Shown in pieces: positions 20,885 to 31,640 of a DNA stretch of 64,000 nt; within the stretch, counting starts at the first letter, position 1; each line of letters begins with the position of its first letter. Both the position numbers and the translations under genes were made by a program. The notes beneath the pieces are model-generated. The model did not search any database, had not been told where the DNA came from, and saw only the letters and a list, made by a program, of their open reading frames with translations. Location: contig CP145426.1 of the NCBI GenBank assembly GCA_036867785.1, positions 124,001 to 188,000 on the forward strand. The letters are read 5' to 3'. Source of the stretch: Plasmodiophora brassicae (taxonomy: Eukaryota > Endomyxa: Phytomyxea > Phytomyxea > Plasmodiophorida).

Positions 20885-23063
20885 ATGAGCACGAGGGCCG
20901 CCCGTCGTCGTAAGACAGATTACGCTCGCGCGGCGCAAGCGGGCCATGACCACGATGTGCCACGGGAGGTTCCACATCGTCGGCGGACACGCCTGGCCCG
21001 CAGGCGCCTCTGGTTCGAATTCAGACGCAAACTGTTGACCCAGGGGCTGTTCCTCATCGCGCAAGCATCCATCACGCTTTTCGTAATCCTCGTCATATGG
21101 TGCTCCTGGTCAGTCACGTTCTACACCCACCCTTTGTCAGCCCTTGACGCGATATCTCAGGGCGTACCTGTTCCAGATGTCGCCAACGTTCCCGGATCCG
21201 ATCGATACGAATACGTGGACGGAGGCGCAGGTCACCCAGAGCCTGGCTGCCTATTCGGAGCTGGCGTCCACGATAGCGTCCACACTGCTGTTCTATGCCG
21301 ACGAGAACGTGATCGCCGAGGGGTTCAACAACCTCATGACGGAGATCGGGGACGACGTCCCCGTTCCTGGATTGGAATCGTTGGTCCTGCCCAAGTTCTA
21401 CAACCTGAACCTGAAGCCGGTGTCGATCACCCAGGAGCAGGTCCAGGGTCTGTCGCCGGTTGTGCTCGACCTGAAGCGGTACAATGCGGACCGGAGGACG
21501 TTCACGTTCCAGGCGGAGCTGAACGTAACGTTTGCGTCGGTCGATTTAAAGGTCTTACGTCAGACGTATCACGTTGATGGGCTGTACGGTAAAGTTCACA
21601 TTACCTTGGCGTTCCCGTCGCCGGACGAGGACTTCTTCGATTTCTACCTGCTGCTGGACTCGCTCGACCTGTTCGTCACCAAAGGCAGGGACTTCTTCTT
21701 CATCCGGCAGTCCGTGAACCTGGTCCTGGCCACCATCCGGCCCAAGATATGGCCGATTCTGTACCCGTCCGGCGTCGAATGGAACCTGCGCGTCGTCGAG
21801 CAGTACATCCGCGCGAAATGGATCATGAAGCGGGACCAGTTCGGGTACATCGCCCAGACCATGGGCGACGGACGCACCTCGGATGAGATCTACCGCGATG
21901 AACGACGCCTGCTGAGGACAGAGAAGCGAAATTCGCTGACAAACAGTAAGGCGAACGGGACGAACAGTCACGTACTTCGCCGGGGGAGGGGGACCTCACT
22001 GAAGTCGCATGTGTAGCACCCCCAAAGTACCAAAGGACGCTGTCGGGAACGTCCGGCAGACTGGCGGTCCCCGCGATGCTACAGGGCATGCGAAGCGATT
22101 ATAAGATGGAGAGCCTCGGGCGATGGGTGGCAATGGTGCGGCATGCCGCGTTCACGTTCGCCCTGAACAGAAAGCTCCAGCAGGCGTTCGGCGACGCGTT
22201 CATGAGTATATTTACCAGGTACATCGCATTCGTTGGCGTCAACGTCCTCGGGCGCATACTGTGTTGCATAGGGGGTTGCCCGGGATCCGCTGTAAATTCC
22301 AGCAGTTCACGTTGGGGATAGATTCCGCTGACGACCTCCCTGGCGTTGTGATGATGCCGGATCAGCACCCTGCGCCCTACATGTATCTGACGGCAACTGA
22401 CCTCCATCTGCCCAAGTTCCACATCAAGTTTTCCGTCAAAGGCCTATGGGGACTCTATAAGCTTGGAATTTCTGTCGGTCGCTGAACGACTTCGATCGTC
22501 ATATGACTGAGCTGCAGTGCAGATTAGGAACGTTCGCATGCATTCCGAGATCACCGTCCACGCTCTGTAAGATGGAGGTGGTCATTTCTATTTTCCAAGC
22601 CGCGTCACTGACGCGCCACTAGGCACCCGCTCTTGGTGCACAAGTCCTACCTGACATTTTTCTTTACCCAAGACCCCATTATCGACATCGACTGTGACCT
22701 TGTCCCTGGGCAAACCCACTTCCTTGGGATATCGTTGCCCAACAGCATTGAAAAGCCAATCTTCAGGTTCCTCAGGTACGAACGCGCATCGAAAATCGTG
22801 TCCTTGTGGTCATCTGCGTTTCAGCGACTACACGTTAAAGTCGTTGTTGCTGAATTGGATCCAGAACCTGCTGCGCAATGTCAGAGCGCCCAGAAAGGTG
22901 CATATCCCATGGGTCGACGATCCGACTGAGTTCGTCTTCTCCAGTAGCACTGCCCAGGTGCGCTGTCGTGCTGGACAATGGTGCCCCGCTCCTGCTGACT
23001 CTTTCCCAGAACGTGTTCAACGGCTTCAAGTACCTGTTCAAACTCAGCCTCGGGCAGCGATAA
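20885..23063 (+). CDS. Single-TM protein with possible TULIP/SMP-like lipid-transfer region
   Basis: Eight exons: 20885..21108, 21161..21966, 22017..22237, 22303..22473, 22523..22566, 22623..22775, 22825..22957, 23010..23063; total 1806 nt in phase, 601 residues. A very basic N-terminus (RRRKTDY, RRRTRLARRRLW) is followed by one transmembrane helix (LFLIAQASITLFVILVIW), so the rest is probably on one face of an organelle membrane. The long C-terminal part has alternating strands (VNLVLATIRPKIWPILYP, DPIIDIDCDLVPG, LLLNWIQNLLRN-RAPRKVHIPW). This recalls the end of SMP/TULIP domains of ER contact-site proteins. That assignment is weak; I do not recognise an exact family. The donors after 22237 or 22243 and the acceptors at 22522 or 22516 are alternatives. 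Confidence 0.7.
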
Positions 23064-23327
23064 CTAGGATACACAATATACCAATGTCGCAGGATTGCAG
23101 CACTCTGGGCTGTGGACGTCTATTCACTACATAGGTAGATTCGGCAAAGGCCTTCGCGACCAGCCCAGTTCCTTTCTGAAATAGGAGATGACGTCAGCGT
23201 GTCGCAAAAGGCGCTCAATGGAGACGAGAACGAGACGAGCAGTCAACAAGTACAGAATTTAACCTCACTTTGGTCACATACAATTGTACCGGAGGTGGCA
23301 GTGACTAAAGGGTGGGGGCGACTATAT

Positions 23328-23684
23328 CGAGTTGGGGTCGGCGTTGCGAACGTCATCAACGTTGCAGACGGTCGCGCCGAGCACGGCCTCGGTTGCTCAG
23401 GCGGTGTCGGGGACGGACGGCCGGTTCGACGCGCGCATGATGGCCACCTCGATCGATTCGCCGGCCCCGGGCGCCTGGCCGATCGCCACGTTCACGTTCC
23501 TGATCTTCCGGAAGCGATTCGGGACCGACTGCCTGGCGAAGAAGGGGGCGTTCAACTTCTGGATCTGGTTCAACTCGTCGCCGGCAGTCGCCAGCATGGG
23601 GGACTCGTACAACTTCGGCATGGTGTCGTCGCAGACGCAGGCCAGCGTCCTGTGCACCATGTACTCGTCAGTGACCTGCAACTG
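23328..23684 (+). pseudogene. Truncated inverted copy of the PstS-GPCR gene
   Basis: The plus strand encodes TVAPSTASVAQAVSGTDGRF, FGTDCLAKK-AFNFWIWF and SSQTQASVLCTMYSSVTCN. These are nearly identical to the start of the large exon of the receptor gene (about 28375-28725, minus strand). Similarity stops abruptly at both ends (TGCAAC followed by TGATAG here). It lacks signal peptide, both domain ends and the membrane part, so it is a dead fragment in opposite orientation 4.7 kb from its source. Confidence 0.85.
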
Positions 23685-23869
23685 ATAGACAAAAGTCTGA
23701 CAGTTCCCCGCAGAACCGATCGGGGTCGTCTTGCGATGCCGTTCTAATACATCCCTTGTCAGCGGTTTCGTGAGGCTGGCTGCGATGGGAGGAGCTCATG
23801 GCTAGCACTACGCAAATGGGAACGGTGATGACGGAGGAGTAATTCCAGATTTCGATTCTGAGGAACCGA

Positions 23870-24256
23870 ATGTTGAGACGCTATGACGCGGACGTCAAGG
23901 ACTTCAAGCGGTTGGGTGCAGTTCACGGAGTGCGGGACAGGACTGCTGCGCCGATGGCGGACGTCGACGACAAGCTGGCGTTGCTGGAGAAGCGCACAGA
24001 GGCGGCCGAGGCAGCGCTGACGGTGATGGAGGGCCGTCTGGCAACGATGGAGAGCGTGACGCGCCCCGATCTGTGCGATTTCAAGCGCGACTGTCTCGAG
24101 GACCTCGCCGTCGTCAAGGACGCGCTCATGCAGCAGCCCGCGCGTCACGCCGACGATCGCATGCAGGCGACCGTCGATGGCCTGCGCAAGGAGAACGCAA
24201 AGTTGAATTACCGCATCACGCATCTGCTGAGATCGTTGAAAGCCACCGACGCATGA
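23870..24256 (+). CDS. Short coiled-coil protein
   Basis: 128 residues from the first ATG, or 100 from ATG 23954 (MADVDDKLALLEKRTEAAE), which starts directly before the heptad region and is perhaps more likely. The body is a predicted coiled coil (LALLEKR, LTVMEGRLATME), then a second helix ending ENAKLNYRITHLLRSL. The ending resembles the leucine-zipper-like helices of multisynthetase accessory factors, but this is only a resemblance. GC-rich third positions support real coding. No partner is evident from the neighbours. Confidence 0.6.
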   Translation: MLRRYDADVKDFKRLGAVHGVRDRTAAPMADVDDKLALLEKRTEAAEAALTVMEGRLATMESVTRPDLCDFKRDCLEDLAVVKDALMQQPARHADDRMQATVDGLRKENAKLNYRITHLLRSLKATDA

Positions 24257-24283
24257 TAGTAAAGGGGGACCATCACGTATGGT

Positions 24284-25069
24284 TTAGGATGATTTGCGTT
24301 TCGAGATGGCCCGGCGTATCTTCTGGACAATCATATAGCCCCAGTACGCGTTCAGCATCATGAACAGGACGCTGAGGACAAAGTATACGATGAAGACGGC
24401 GACATGGGGAACGGGTCTCGTCGTCGTCAATGTTGAACCGTCCGCTGCCGCCGTCATGATCGGGACGAGGTCTTTCCAGAGAAGGAACGTGGCCGCTGTT
24501 CCGTACACGATGCGAACGGCGATGAACGTGACTGCGAACATGATCTTGGCAACCGTCAGGAGACCCGTCGACCCCCACCGAACATCCCGCAGGAACCCTT
24601 GCCAGTTCAGGAAGGGCGTACTGGCCTCGTAGACCAGGAAGGTGCAGCACCAGTACTGCCCAACAGGAAGGAGCGCCGCGCTGGCGTAGATGTACAGCGA
24701 GACGACGTGGTGGACGACGAACAGGACGTCGGATCTGCTGCCGCTGAAACGTTGGATGCTGTCGATCAGGTCGTGGAGGAAGTACCCCGCAGAGAACGAC
24801 AGCAGCAGGGTCGTCGAACGATCCGTACCGAACAGGCGATCCTCGTGAATGTTCGACGGCGTCGCCAGCAGGGCGACGCTTGCGGCAACGCTGATCAGCG
24901 CATGCACCGTGGACGTCAGGTACGCGCTCAGCTTCTTCGGCAACGCGGGCCGGTCGGCGGCGCCGAACGACGCATGAAACGCGGGCAACGACGTCTTGGA
25001 CAGGATCTCGAACAGGATCGTCGACCCGGCGATGGCGGGCGCATAGTCTGCCAGACGACCGGCGTCCAT
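24284..25069 (-). CDS. TLC-domain (TRAM-LAG1-CLN8) multi-pass membrane protein
   Basis: 261 residues from ATG 25069; the frame is open to 25357, but the extra 96 residues are low-complexity and basic. At least six hydrophobic helices. The TLC signature is clear in the middle: FSAGYFLHDLID, VLFVVHHVVSLYIYASA, then YEASTPFLNWQGFL, with the conserved HH pair and the E-x-STPFLN motif. The C-terminus KIRRAISKRKSS is a basic ER-retention-like tail. TLC proteins include ceramide synthases and the TMEM56/TLCD group that affects membrane lipid composition. The lag motif of true ceramide synthases is not present, so the TLCD/TMEM56 group fits better. Confidence 0.85.
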   Translation of the reverse strand: MDAGRLADYAPAIAGSTILFEILSKTSLPAFHASFGAADRPALPKKLSAYLTSTVHALISVAASVALLATPSNIHEDRLFGTDRSTTLLLSFSAGYFLHDLIDSIQRFSGSRSDVLFVVHHVVSLYIYASAALLPVGQYWCCTFLVYEASTPFLNWQGFLRDVRWGSTGLLTVAKIMFAVTFIAVRIVYGTAATFLLWKDLVPIMTAAADGSTLTTTRPVPHVAVFIVYFVLSVLFMMLNAYWGYMIVQKIRRAISKRKSS

Positions 25070-25355
25070 ACGAATATACGGTTTAGCAGACACTGGCCCA
25101 GCGAATGCTGCGCGGGTCGACGACAGACGGGAGGCGCTGACTCGCTGCCCGTGAGTCAACAGCGAGGGGCGGATCTGCGCCGACCAGGACCAGCGAGGCG
25201 ACGACGCTGTATGTACCCCGGAAATAGCATCGACCTTGTCGTCGATCTGCTGTTCCATCATGTTGTGCCGATCCTGAGCCCAGCGCTCGCTACTGACGAA
25301 CGCGCCGCTCTGTCTCTGGGTATCCACCCGGCAATGCGGCGGCGAGCAGCAGCAC

Positions 25356-26111
25356 ATGACTGTGCGCCTTGCTCGCTACCATGACGCAGGGGCGCCGGGA
25401 ACGACCGGCAACGCGGGATTCGGCGTCGCGCACGACGCTATTTCGATGTCGGGGCTCGTCTCGCGATGCCACCCGCCGCATAGCGCTGCTGTGCGACGGC
25501 AGGCGAGCCGTGTGGCATCGTCATGGAAACGGCCGGTTGCCGGGGCAACTCGTCCGTTGCCGCGCGGGAGTGTACGCCGGCTGGCCAACGCCGGCGCCGG
25601 TGTCGACAAATGGGCGGGCGAGACGGGCGGCGACGCGTACTTCACGGTGTCCATCGGTCAGTTCAGCCCGGCGCACAGGAAGTACGTCGAGCTCGCCGAG
25701 GCGTACGATCTGGGACTGGAGGGGCCTGCCCCCGACCCGGTCCTGTTCCTGGTCCCGCCTGCGAAGGGCGACCCGAGTCCTCCGCCTGACGACCTGCGCA
25801 CCGACATCCTCAACGAAGCGGCGTCCGTTCTGATCGCTTATTCGTCGCTTGGGCCCGGCGATGTTGCCGACGGGATGGCGATGCCGGGCATTGGGTGCCC
25901 GGGGCCTCCACCAGGCAACGGTGTCCCGTATCGGGAGTCGACCGTCAGCGCCAAGCACCTCATCGAGCGCATCAGCTCAGGGCACGGATGCCCCGTCATC
26001 TCGCGCCTGCCGCCTGGGATCGTCCTCTGCGGTGTCATGTACACGTACGCGAACGCGGTCATCTCCATGCGAATCACCAGATGCGCGGAGGACCCTGACG
26101 AGCTCTACTGA
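25356..26111 (+). CDS. Hypothetical protein
   Basis: 251 residues, no recognised domain. The first 80 residues are Arg/Ala/Gly-rich and may not be translated. From about residue 85 the sequence looks like a folded domain (DAYFTVSIGQFSPAHRKYVE, then VLFLVPP, DILNEAASVLIAYSSLGPGD, HLIERISSGHGCPVISRLP, GVMYTYANAVISMRI). The start lies 286 nt from the divergent TLC gene. It converges on the receptor gene with a 72-nt gap. Function not assignable. Confidence 0.55.
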   Translation: MTVRLARYHDAGAPGTTGNAGFGVAHDAISMSGLVSRCHPPHSAAVRRQASRVASSWKRPVAGATRPLPRGSVRRLANAGAGVDKWAGETGGDAYFTVSIGQFSPAHRKYVELAEAYDLGLEGPAPDPVLFLVPPAKGDPSPPPDDLRTDILNEAASVLIAYSSLGPGDVADGMAMPGIGCPGPPPGNGVPYRESTVSAKHLIERISSGHGCPVISRLPPGIVLCGVMYTYANAVISMRITRCAEDPDELY

Positions 26112-26183
26112 TGACAATACATGGGGCGTTCATTCTGAAACGGAAAGGGTCGCCAATGCGGTATCGGGCCCCCTGGACATGGA

Positions 26184-29100
26184 TCAATTGCTCGACATCT
26201 GCAACGACTGGGGCTGTCGCGATTCCGGGCTGTACTTCTCCAGCGCCGTCGACTCTGTCCCCGGCTTGGTCTTGATGGCACTCGTCATGGTCTTCTCGAC
26301 GTGGCTGCCCTGGAGAACGGCGACGACCTTGGGCGTGAACAAGATGGCCAGCGTTGACGTCAGTGCAAAGAATATGGCAAACGCGGTGGCGACCATTGTT
26401 ACTGCCGGCTGGGCATTGATGAAGCCAATCAGCGGCGTTGCGATCACCTGAACCACCACATTGATGTGCACGTCAGCAGCGTGATCACTGACGAGCCTGT
26501 CGCCCTACCGTTAGGAGCACAGACGTGTAGATGGCCAGCGCGATCTGCTTCGAGTCGTTGAGAGCCTGAATGTGAACGGACGAGCTCCGGAAGGACAGAA
26601 ACGCGCCCGCCATCAACAGACATGCTTTGTAGCCGGCCAGCAGGTACGTGAATATGTACTTGTGTGGGCAGTGGCAGTATGGCGTCTGAGGTTGGATCAG
26701 GCGCGATGACGGCGCATCCGGATCAGGATAGGGCGGCGAGTTCTCCAGCGCCATCCGCATCGGCTCCGCTCCCATCCACATGCCCAGCACGATGGTATCG
26801 ACAGCAAGTAGCCAACCTGGGGCATTAACCTGAACAAGGACTCGATCGGATCACACGGGACTCCACCCTACCCAGGTGAACGAACAGCTGAAAGTCGGTG
26901 ATCTTGACGACCTGCACGTTTTCCTGGCAGAATATCTAGAGCGAACAAAGGACGGTCAGCTGCCAGTCGTACATGAAGCGCGCTCAGACTCTTCGACGTC
27001 TACGCACACGGTACACCCGGTATGTCTTGACGATCAGGCCCCCGTAGCACAGCGTGAATCCGATGCAGAACAGGATGATCTGGGCCTATGCAGACAGGTC
27101 GTCAGCGCACAGTAGCGCTCCAGCGGCCATCGTGCCCAACGTTGCAGTGCGATGCGAACGTCAGCGGGTCGGACGTGTCGAAAGCCATGACCATGGCGGC
27201 GACGTAGCCGAGGATGGCGCCGATCGCAATTACGACGTTGAAGTTTGGCGAGGACATCTGGATATACGTCAGCGACCTGTACCGGACGTTGAACGCGATG
27301 ATGGCAAGGGCGATGGCGATCCCGATGGAGCAGACGATGATGACGGTCCTGGTCGCTGCGCTCGATATGGTCAAGACCTGCTTGACGACCTGCATCGCCG
27401 GGTGCAAAATCGAAACGCCATCACAGGAGATCAGGGACAGCGACGATACGGTCGATGCTGTCGGCGTGTACACCAGACCGTACTCCTTGATGGGCGCCAG
27501 CGACACGGACGAATCCAACAGCCACGAGAGCGTCGTCACCGTCCGCGTCCCGACGTCGCACGACCGCCCCGACAAGAAATCCGTCTTGGCGACCAGAACA
27601 AGAGGGAACTGCAGGCGGTAGCAGGTGGGCGAATCGCGCCCATAGGCGGTACAATTGGCCAAAGCACCCGCGGAGGGCGCCACACGGACACCGTCGTCGA
27701 ATGCGACAGTGGCCAGCGGCACGCTCGTCGACTGCGCAAACTCAAAGTACCCGATCGTGAACGGATTGACGAGGATCGCCGACTGGATCCGCTCCGGCGA
27801 CGACTGGTACGAGGCCGAGCACGGCGTCATCGGTCGTGACGCGTCGCCTTGGAACAGAATCGACGCCAGGTTCCTCGTTGACGGATCGGCCGGGTCGGCG
27901 GGCAGCACGACGACAATGCCATGACTGGGCAGGTTCACGTTGGGGTTCATACCGGCCAGAGCCGGGTCGTTCCAGTTGCAGATCGCCCCCGATAGAATGC
28001 CTCGAATCGTGTCCAGCGACAGCGTTAACGCCGGCACCGATGCGAGGTTGTACCCAAAGACGGTGGCCATGTTGAAGATGGGAACAGACAGGATCTGCTG
28101 TTCGTCCATGGCGATCGATTTGACGACCATCTCGGGGATAATGGCGAACGCCGCCGTCTCATTCTTGACCTGGTGAATGGCGTCGACGTAGGCGGTCGTG
28201 GGGTGGTAGGTCAGGGCGTACGACGTGCTGAGTCGGGTCGGGCCGGAATCGGCGAACGCGTACCCGAAGATGCTGAAGATGGACTTGGCGACGGATACGC
28301 CCAGGCCCATGATCTGCGGACGGGATGCCATCGCCACCTGCTGTGTCGAGTTGCAGGTCACTGACGAGTACATGGTGCACAGGACGCTGGCCTGCGTCTG
28401 CGACGACAGCATGACGAACTCGTACGAGTCCGCCATGCTGGCGACGGCCGGCGACGTGTAGAACCAGATCCAGAAGTTGAACGCCTCCTTCTTCGCCAGG
28501 CAGTCCGTCCCGAATTGCTTCCGGAAGATCAGGTACGTGAACGTGGCGATCGGCCAGGCGCCCGAGGCCGGCGAATCGATCAAGGTGACCATCATGCGCG
28601 CGTCGAACCGGCCGTCCGTCCCCGACACCGCCTGAGCAACCGAGGCCGTGCTCGGCGCGACCGTCTGCCCCGCAACGTTGACGACGTTCGCAATGCTGAC
28701 CCCGACGACCTTCGCCTCGTACATGACGCTATCTGCTCGGCCATACCAATCATTCACGCGTTCGTCCATCTCGAACGCACCATGTACCGACACGAGATCG
28801 TGTAGGGGCGCATGGCGACGTACGAGACGACGCCATCGTTGCCGGACGCCCTGAGCAGGTTGCTGACGTTCCAGTTGATGAGGTCGTCAGCGCCGAACGC
28901 CGATCTCCATCCGGCATCGAACGAGGACAGGGCGCTAGCAAAGACATTCGTTGTACCGCTGCTGTCAGATCGGACGACGACCGTGATCGGCTGACTGGGC
29001 ATAGTCTGTCCCGGGTTTGCCGATGCGATCGCAGGATCGTTCCACATCGTGATGCGGCCCATGAAGATGGCGGGCAGAAGCGATCGTGTCAGGATCAACG

Positions 29101-29478
29101 GCGCGGTCAGCTGGGGAAGGTTGTAGATCGGGACGACCGCCGTGGCGATCGTCGGGAACTTCGGGGCGCCGAGTTACTGACACGGGCGACGTTGAGGCAA
29201 TCCGTATGATCCGTTACCATTTGAAGGTCAGGTGTGGCAGCGTACATGGCATTGGAGATGCCGGAGTCGCTGCAGGCGAAGACGACATCGCCCTGGGCGA
29301 TGGCGGTCTTGGCGGCCCCGGAACCGACACCTTGGTAGGTGATGGTGATATCGGGACGGACGAAGCTGTACAGGGTGGCGGCGTCCTCGTACACCGTTTG
29401 CGGAAGCGTGCCGCCCTTGCCGACAACCTCCAGCGTACATGCCCGATGGATCAACAGCACTCCCAGGATGGCGAGCAT
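26184..29478 (-). CDS. Class C (GABA-B-like) GPCR with two PstS-like phosphate-binding domains
   Basis: Seven exons: 29218..29478, 28788..29158, 27141..28728, 27008..27085, 26872..26935, 26509..26816, 26184..26447; 2934 nt in phase, 977 residues. Signal peptide MLAILGVLLIHRACT. The first periplasmic-binding domain (about 17-360) has the PstS phosphate-site motifs GVGSGAAKTAIAQGD, ACSDSG, ITMWNDPAIASANPG and RSDSSGTTNVF. The second (about 361-670) keeps WNDPALAGMNPNVNLPS but has lost RSD-SGTT. Seven helices follow with GABA-B-type marks: YIQMSSPNFN after TM1, TYRVYRV after TM3, LNDSKQIALAIY before TM6, and LFTPKVVAVL in TM7. It is probably a cell-surface phosphate or oxyanion sensor signalling to G proteins. 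The second junction has an alternative donor 6 nt upstream. Confidence 0.9.
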
Positions 29479-30177
29479 GACGTCGACCTGCTATGGTCGG
29501 CACGGGTGGGCGGGAACCCCTCCCTTCCCGGTGCGAGAACATGGAGCGTGCCCATCCAGTCACAGGTACCTTCAGGTACCCCCGCAGCTCCATGCATGTT
29601 CTCCAACTATAATTGGAAATTTAGTCTTCTGGGACTCTGCGACATACGGCAGCCAGCAGCCTTCCTTTACGTAAAACTATCGCCTGCAATTCGAATGTCG
29701 CGCGGGTAATTGCCGGCGCTCATGCCGTCGTTCTGGCTTTGCGGTTGTCGTTCGCTGACGACGCACGGAATGGCGGGATGGCTGCGCGTGCGAAGCGTTT
29801 CCCAAGGGCTCCCACAGCGCTTCATGATCGCCACCAAGTAGGGCGAGGTTTTATTACGTCACCAAGAAGGGCAACATGGTTTCCGTACAAAATCGCTCGT
29901 CAGCATCTCCTGTTGTTGACGAATTGTACTCTATCCAGGGCTTGGGATGACTCGGCTGACGAAGAGTCGAATGACAACGAACCCTAAGCCGGCGGTTCGC
30001 GCCCAAACGGCTGGACTTGCCGTTGCCGACGTCTGCCCAGCGGCCAGCCCAACGAAAACGTACGGCGGTACGGGTGCCGCCGCGCTGTCATTGTCTTCCG
30101 GGGACTGGCGCGCGCCGCAGTTTCCCACCACCGCAAATTATATATGCCGTGCGGACTTCTGGGCCGGTCGCGACCTG
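29479..30177. other. Intergenic; displaced promoter block of family copy 5
   Basis: No gene seen. Positions 30101-30126 (GGGACTGGCGCGCGCCGCAG followed by TTTCCC) match 46014-46038 in front of family copy 6. This marks the distal part of the copy 5 promoter, now cut off by the mobile element. Confidence 0.55.
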
Positions 30178-30186
30178 CGCCGCTAC
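30178..30186 (+). repeat. Left target-site duplication, CGCCGCTAC
   Basis: Nine bases identical to 34468-34476, immediately outside the two inverted ends of the element. Confidence 0.7.
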
Positions 30187-30480
30187 CCCTACCACCCTTG
30201 AAGCTGCAAAAAAAAAGTTTAGGCTGGCGTCGGCGAAAACACGACGTTGCGCGCGCAAACAAGCGCAAACAAGCGCATACTTGCGCAACGTTGCCTCAAA
30301 ACTGGTACAACTGGTAGCAAAACTGGTACAACTGGTACGCGAAACTGGTACAACTGGTACGCGAAACTGGTACAACTGGTACGCGAAACTGGTACAACTG
30401 GTAGCAAAACTGGTACAACTGGCAGCAAAACTGGTACAACTGGCAGCAAAACTGGTACAACTGATAGCGAAACTAGCTCC
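30187..30480 (+). repeat. Left terminal repeat with about 18-21-bp tandem units
   Basis: A-run, then GCGCAAACAAGCGCAAAC repeats (30246-30295), then about nine units of the type AACTGGTACAACTGGTA with GC or CGCG spacers (30298-30470). The same blocks appear inverted at 34165-34467. Confidence 0.85.
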
Positions 30481-31062
30481 TCCTTGGGCGAATGTTCGGT
30501 CGGGCGGTCGTGTTGGGGAAAGCTACAAACGCCTAGACCTCATAAAGAACAAAAGCATATTGTCAATGGGCGCGCGTCGTACGTACCCGCCCTGGCGGTT
30601 TCGGCTGCCGCGCCGTGCTTCGAATCGCATTCGTCGGACGCCCTCGTGACTACCACGGGACTAACAATGGCTAATGTTGTCTGTGTGGTCAGCTGCGGAA
30701 GAGCAGGTCGTCTGTGCCGATGTTGACTCGACGGCGGTGAGTGAGGGACGCTATCGCGTTGCTGGTGCAGACGGTACTGCGATCGATTCCTGATAGGCGC
30801 CCGCAGCCACCTGCGCCAGTACAACCTGGCATGTGTGGATGGGGTGTACAGCAAATCCCCGCTAAGGTCGTCAACCACGCTGTGGCGACGTATGCTGTGA
30901 CTCTTTGTCAGGCTCGTTTATACAAGTGTCTGTGTTCGTAAGCGGCCAGGCGCGGGCGTGCGAACGACGTTGACCGCGTGCGCCGCGCCGAGGTCAGTGA
31001 CCAGATCGAGGACGAAGAACAACTATTGGGCCTCCAACAAGATATCCCGACGACGATCACGA

Positions 31063-31640
31063 TTAGGACCCATCAGGTACGCGCTGTGGTAGTCGTTGTC
31101 CCCGTCGTCGTGCACTGAACCGTGTCGGTAGAATGAGCGGGATCGTGTCAACCGCGATGAAGCGGTCATGGAGATAGACAACGTGTTCGACGGCAATCTC
31201 CACGAAGGGAACCCGGATGAACGCGACGACGACCGCCGAGAGCCGGGCGACGACGACGATGTTGGAGACGACGAGGAGCTGGACACAGCGATAGGCGAGC
31301 ATGACCCAAGGAAAACGTCGTCGACGAGCAACTGTTCGTACCGGGGTGTCTTGTCCCATGGAACGTACGACTCACGGTGTGCCCAGGTTGGATGATAACG
31401 TTGATAAGGAAGATGAGGTACTGCTCGACGCTAGAAGCTGGAAGACGACGAGAAGGTGGAGGGCCAGTGTCCGGATTAGTTAGATATTGGTGCTGGTCTC
31501 GACGATCAGGTCGGCCGAGATGCGCAAGGTGCCGATGCCCAGCAAGCATCTTTCCGATCTTCCCGAACGTGTGCACAACGCCAAGCTTCCAATAAGGTGG
31601 GTGCTTCGCGTGGTGTGCGGGAGGGGGGCGCAACGTAGGG
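31063..31640 (-). pseudogene. Damaged multi-helix membrane protein coding remnant
   Basis: Minus-strand stretches with strong third-position GC and hydrophobic character appear in shifting frames: LLGIGTLRISADLIVETSTN, EQYLIFLINVIIQPGH, and WVMLAYRCVQLLVVSNIVVV continuing into VVVAFIRVPFVEIAVEHVVY. They cannot be joined into one frame without ad hoc introns or frameshifts, so this is most likely a decayed captured gene within the element. Family not recognised. Confidence 0.35.

Noticed and set aside
23798-23990. WW-domain-like peptide (SSGWVQFTECGTG) after a possible 61-nt intron
   Set aside because: The frame closes quickly and conflicts with the better supported coiled-coil frame at 23870-24256.
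27102-27839. Plus-strand 261-residue ORF antisense to the receptor
   Set aside because: Arg/Asp/Gly-rich shadow of a GC-rich coding exon, no domain.
26184-29478. Bacterial phosphate-transport locus or contamination
   Set aside because: PstS motifs are present, but the gene has seven phased GT-AG exons, a GABA-B-type membrane domain and no Pst permease genes nearby.
30187-30480. Regular short repeats resembling a CRISPR array
   Set aside because: Units are contiguous tandem AACTGGTAC derivatives without unique spacers, in eukaryotic DNA, and they recur inverted at 34.2 kb as part of an element end.
31063-31640. Functional multi-pass membrane protein gene
   Set aside because: Hydrophobic coding stretches exist, but joining them needs introns of 37-44 nt or frameshifts, and they lie inside a mobile element.
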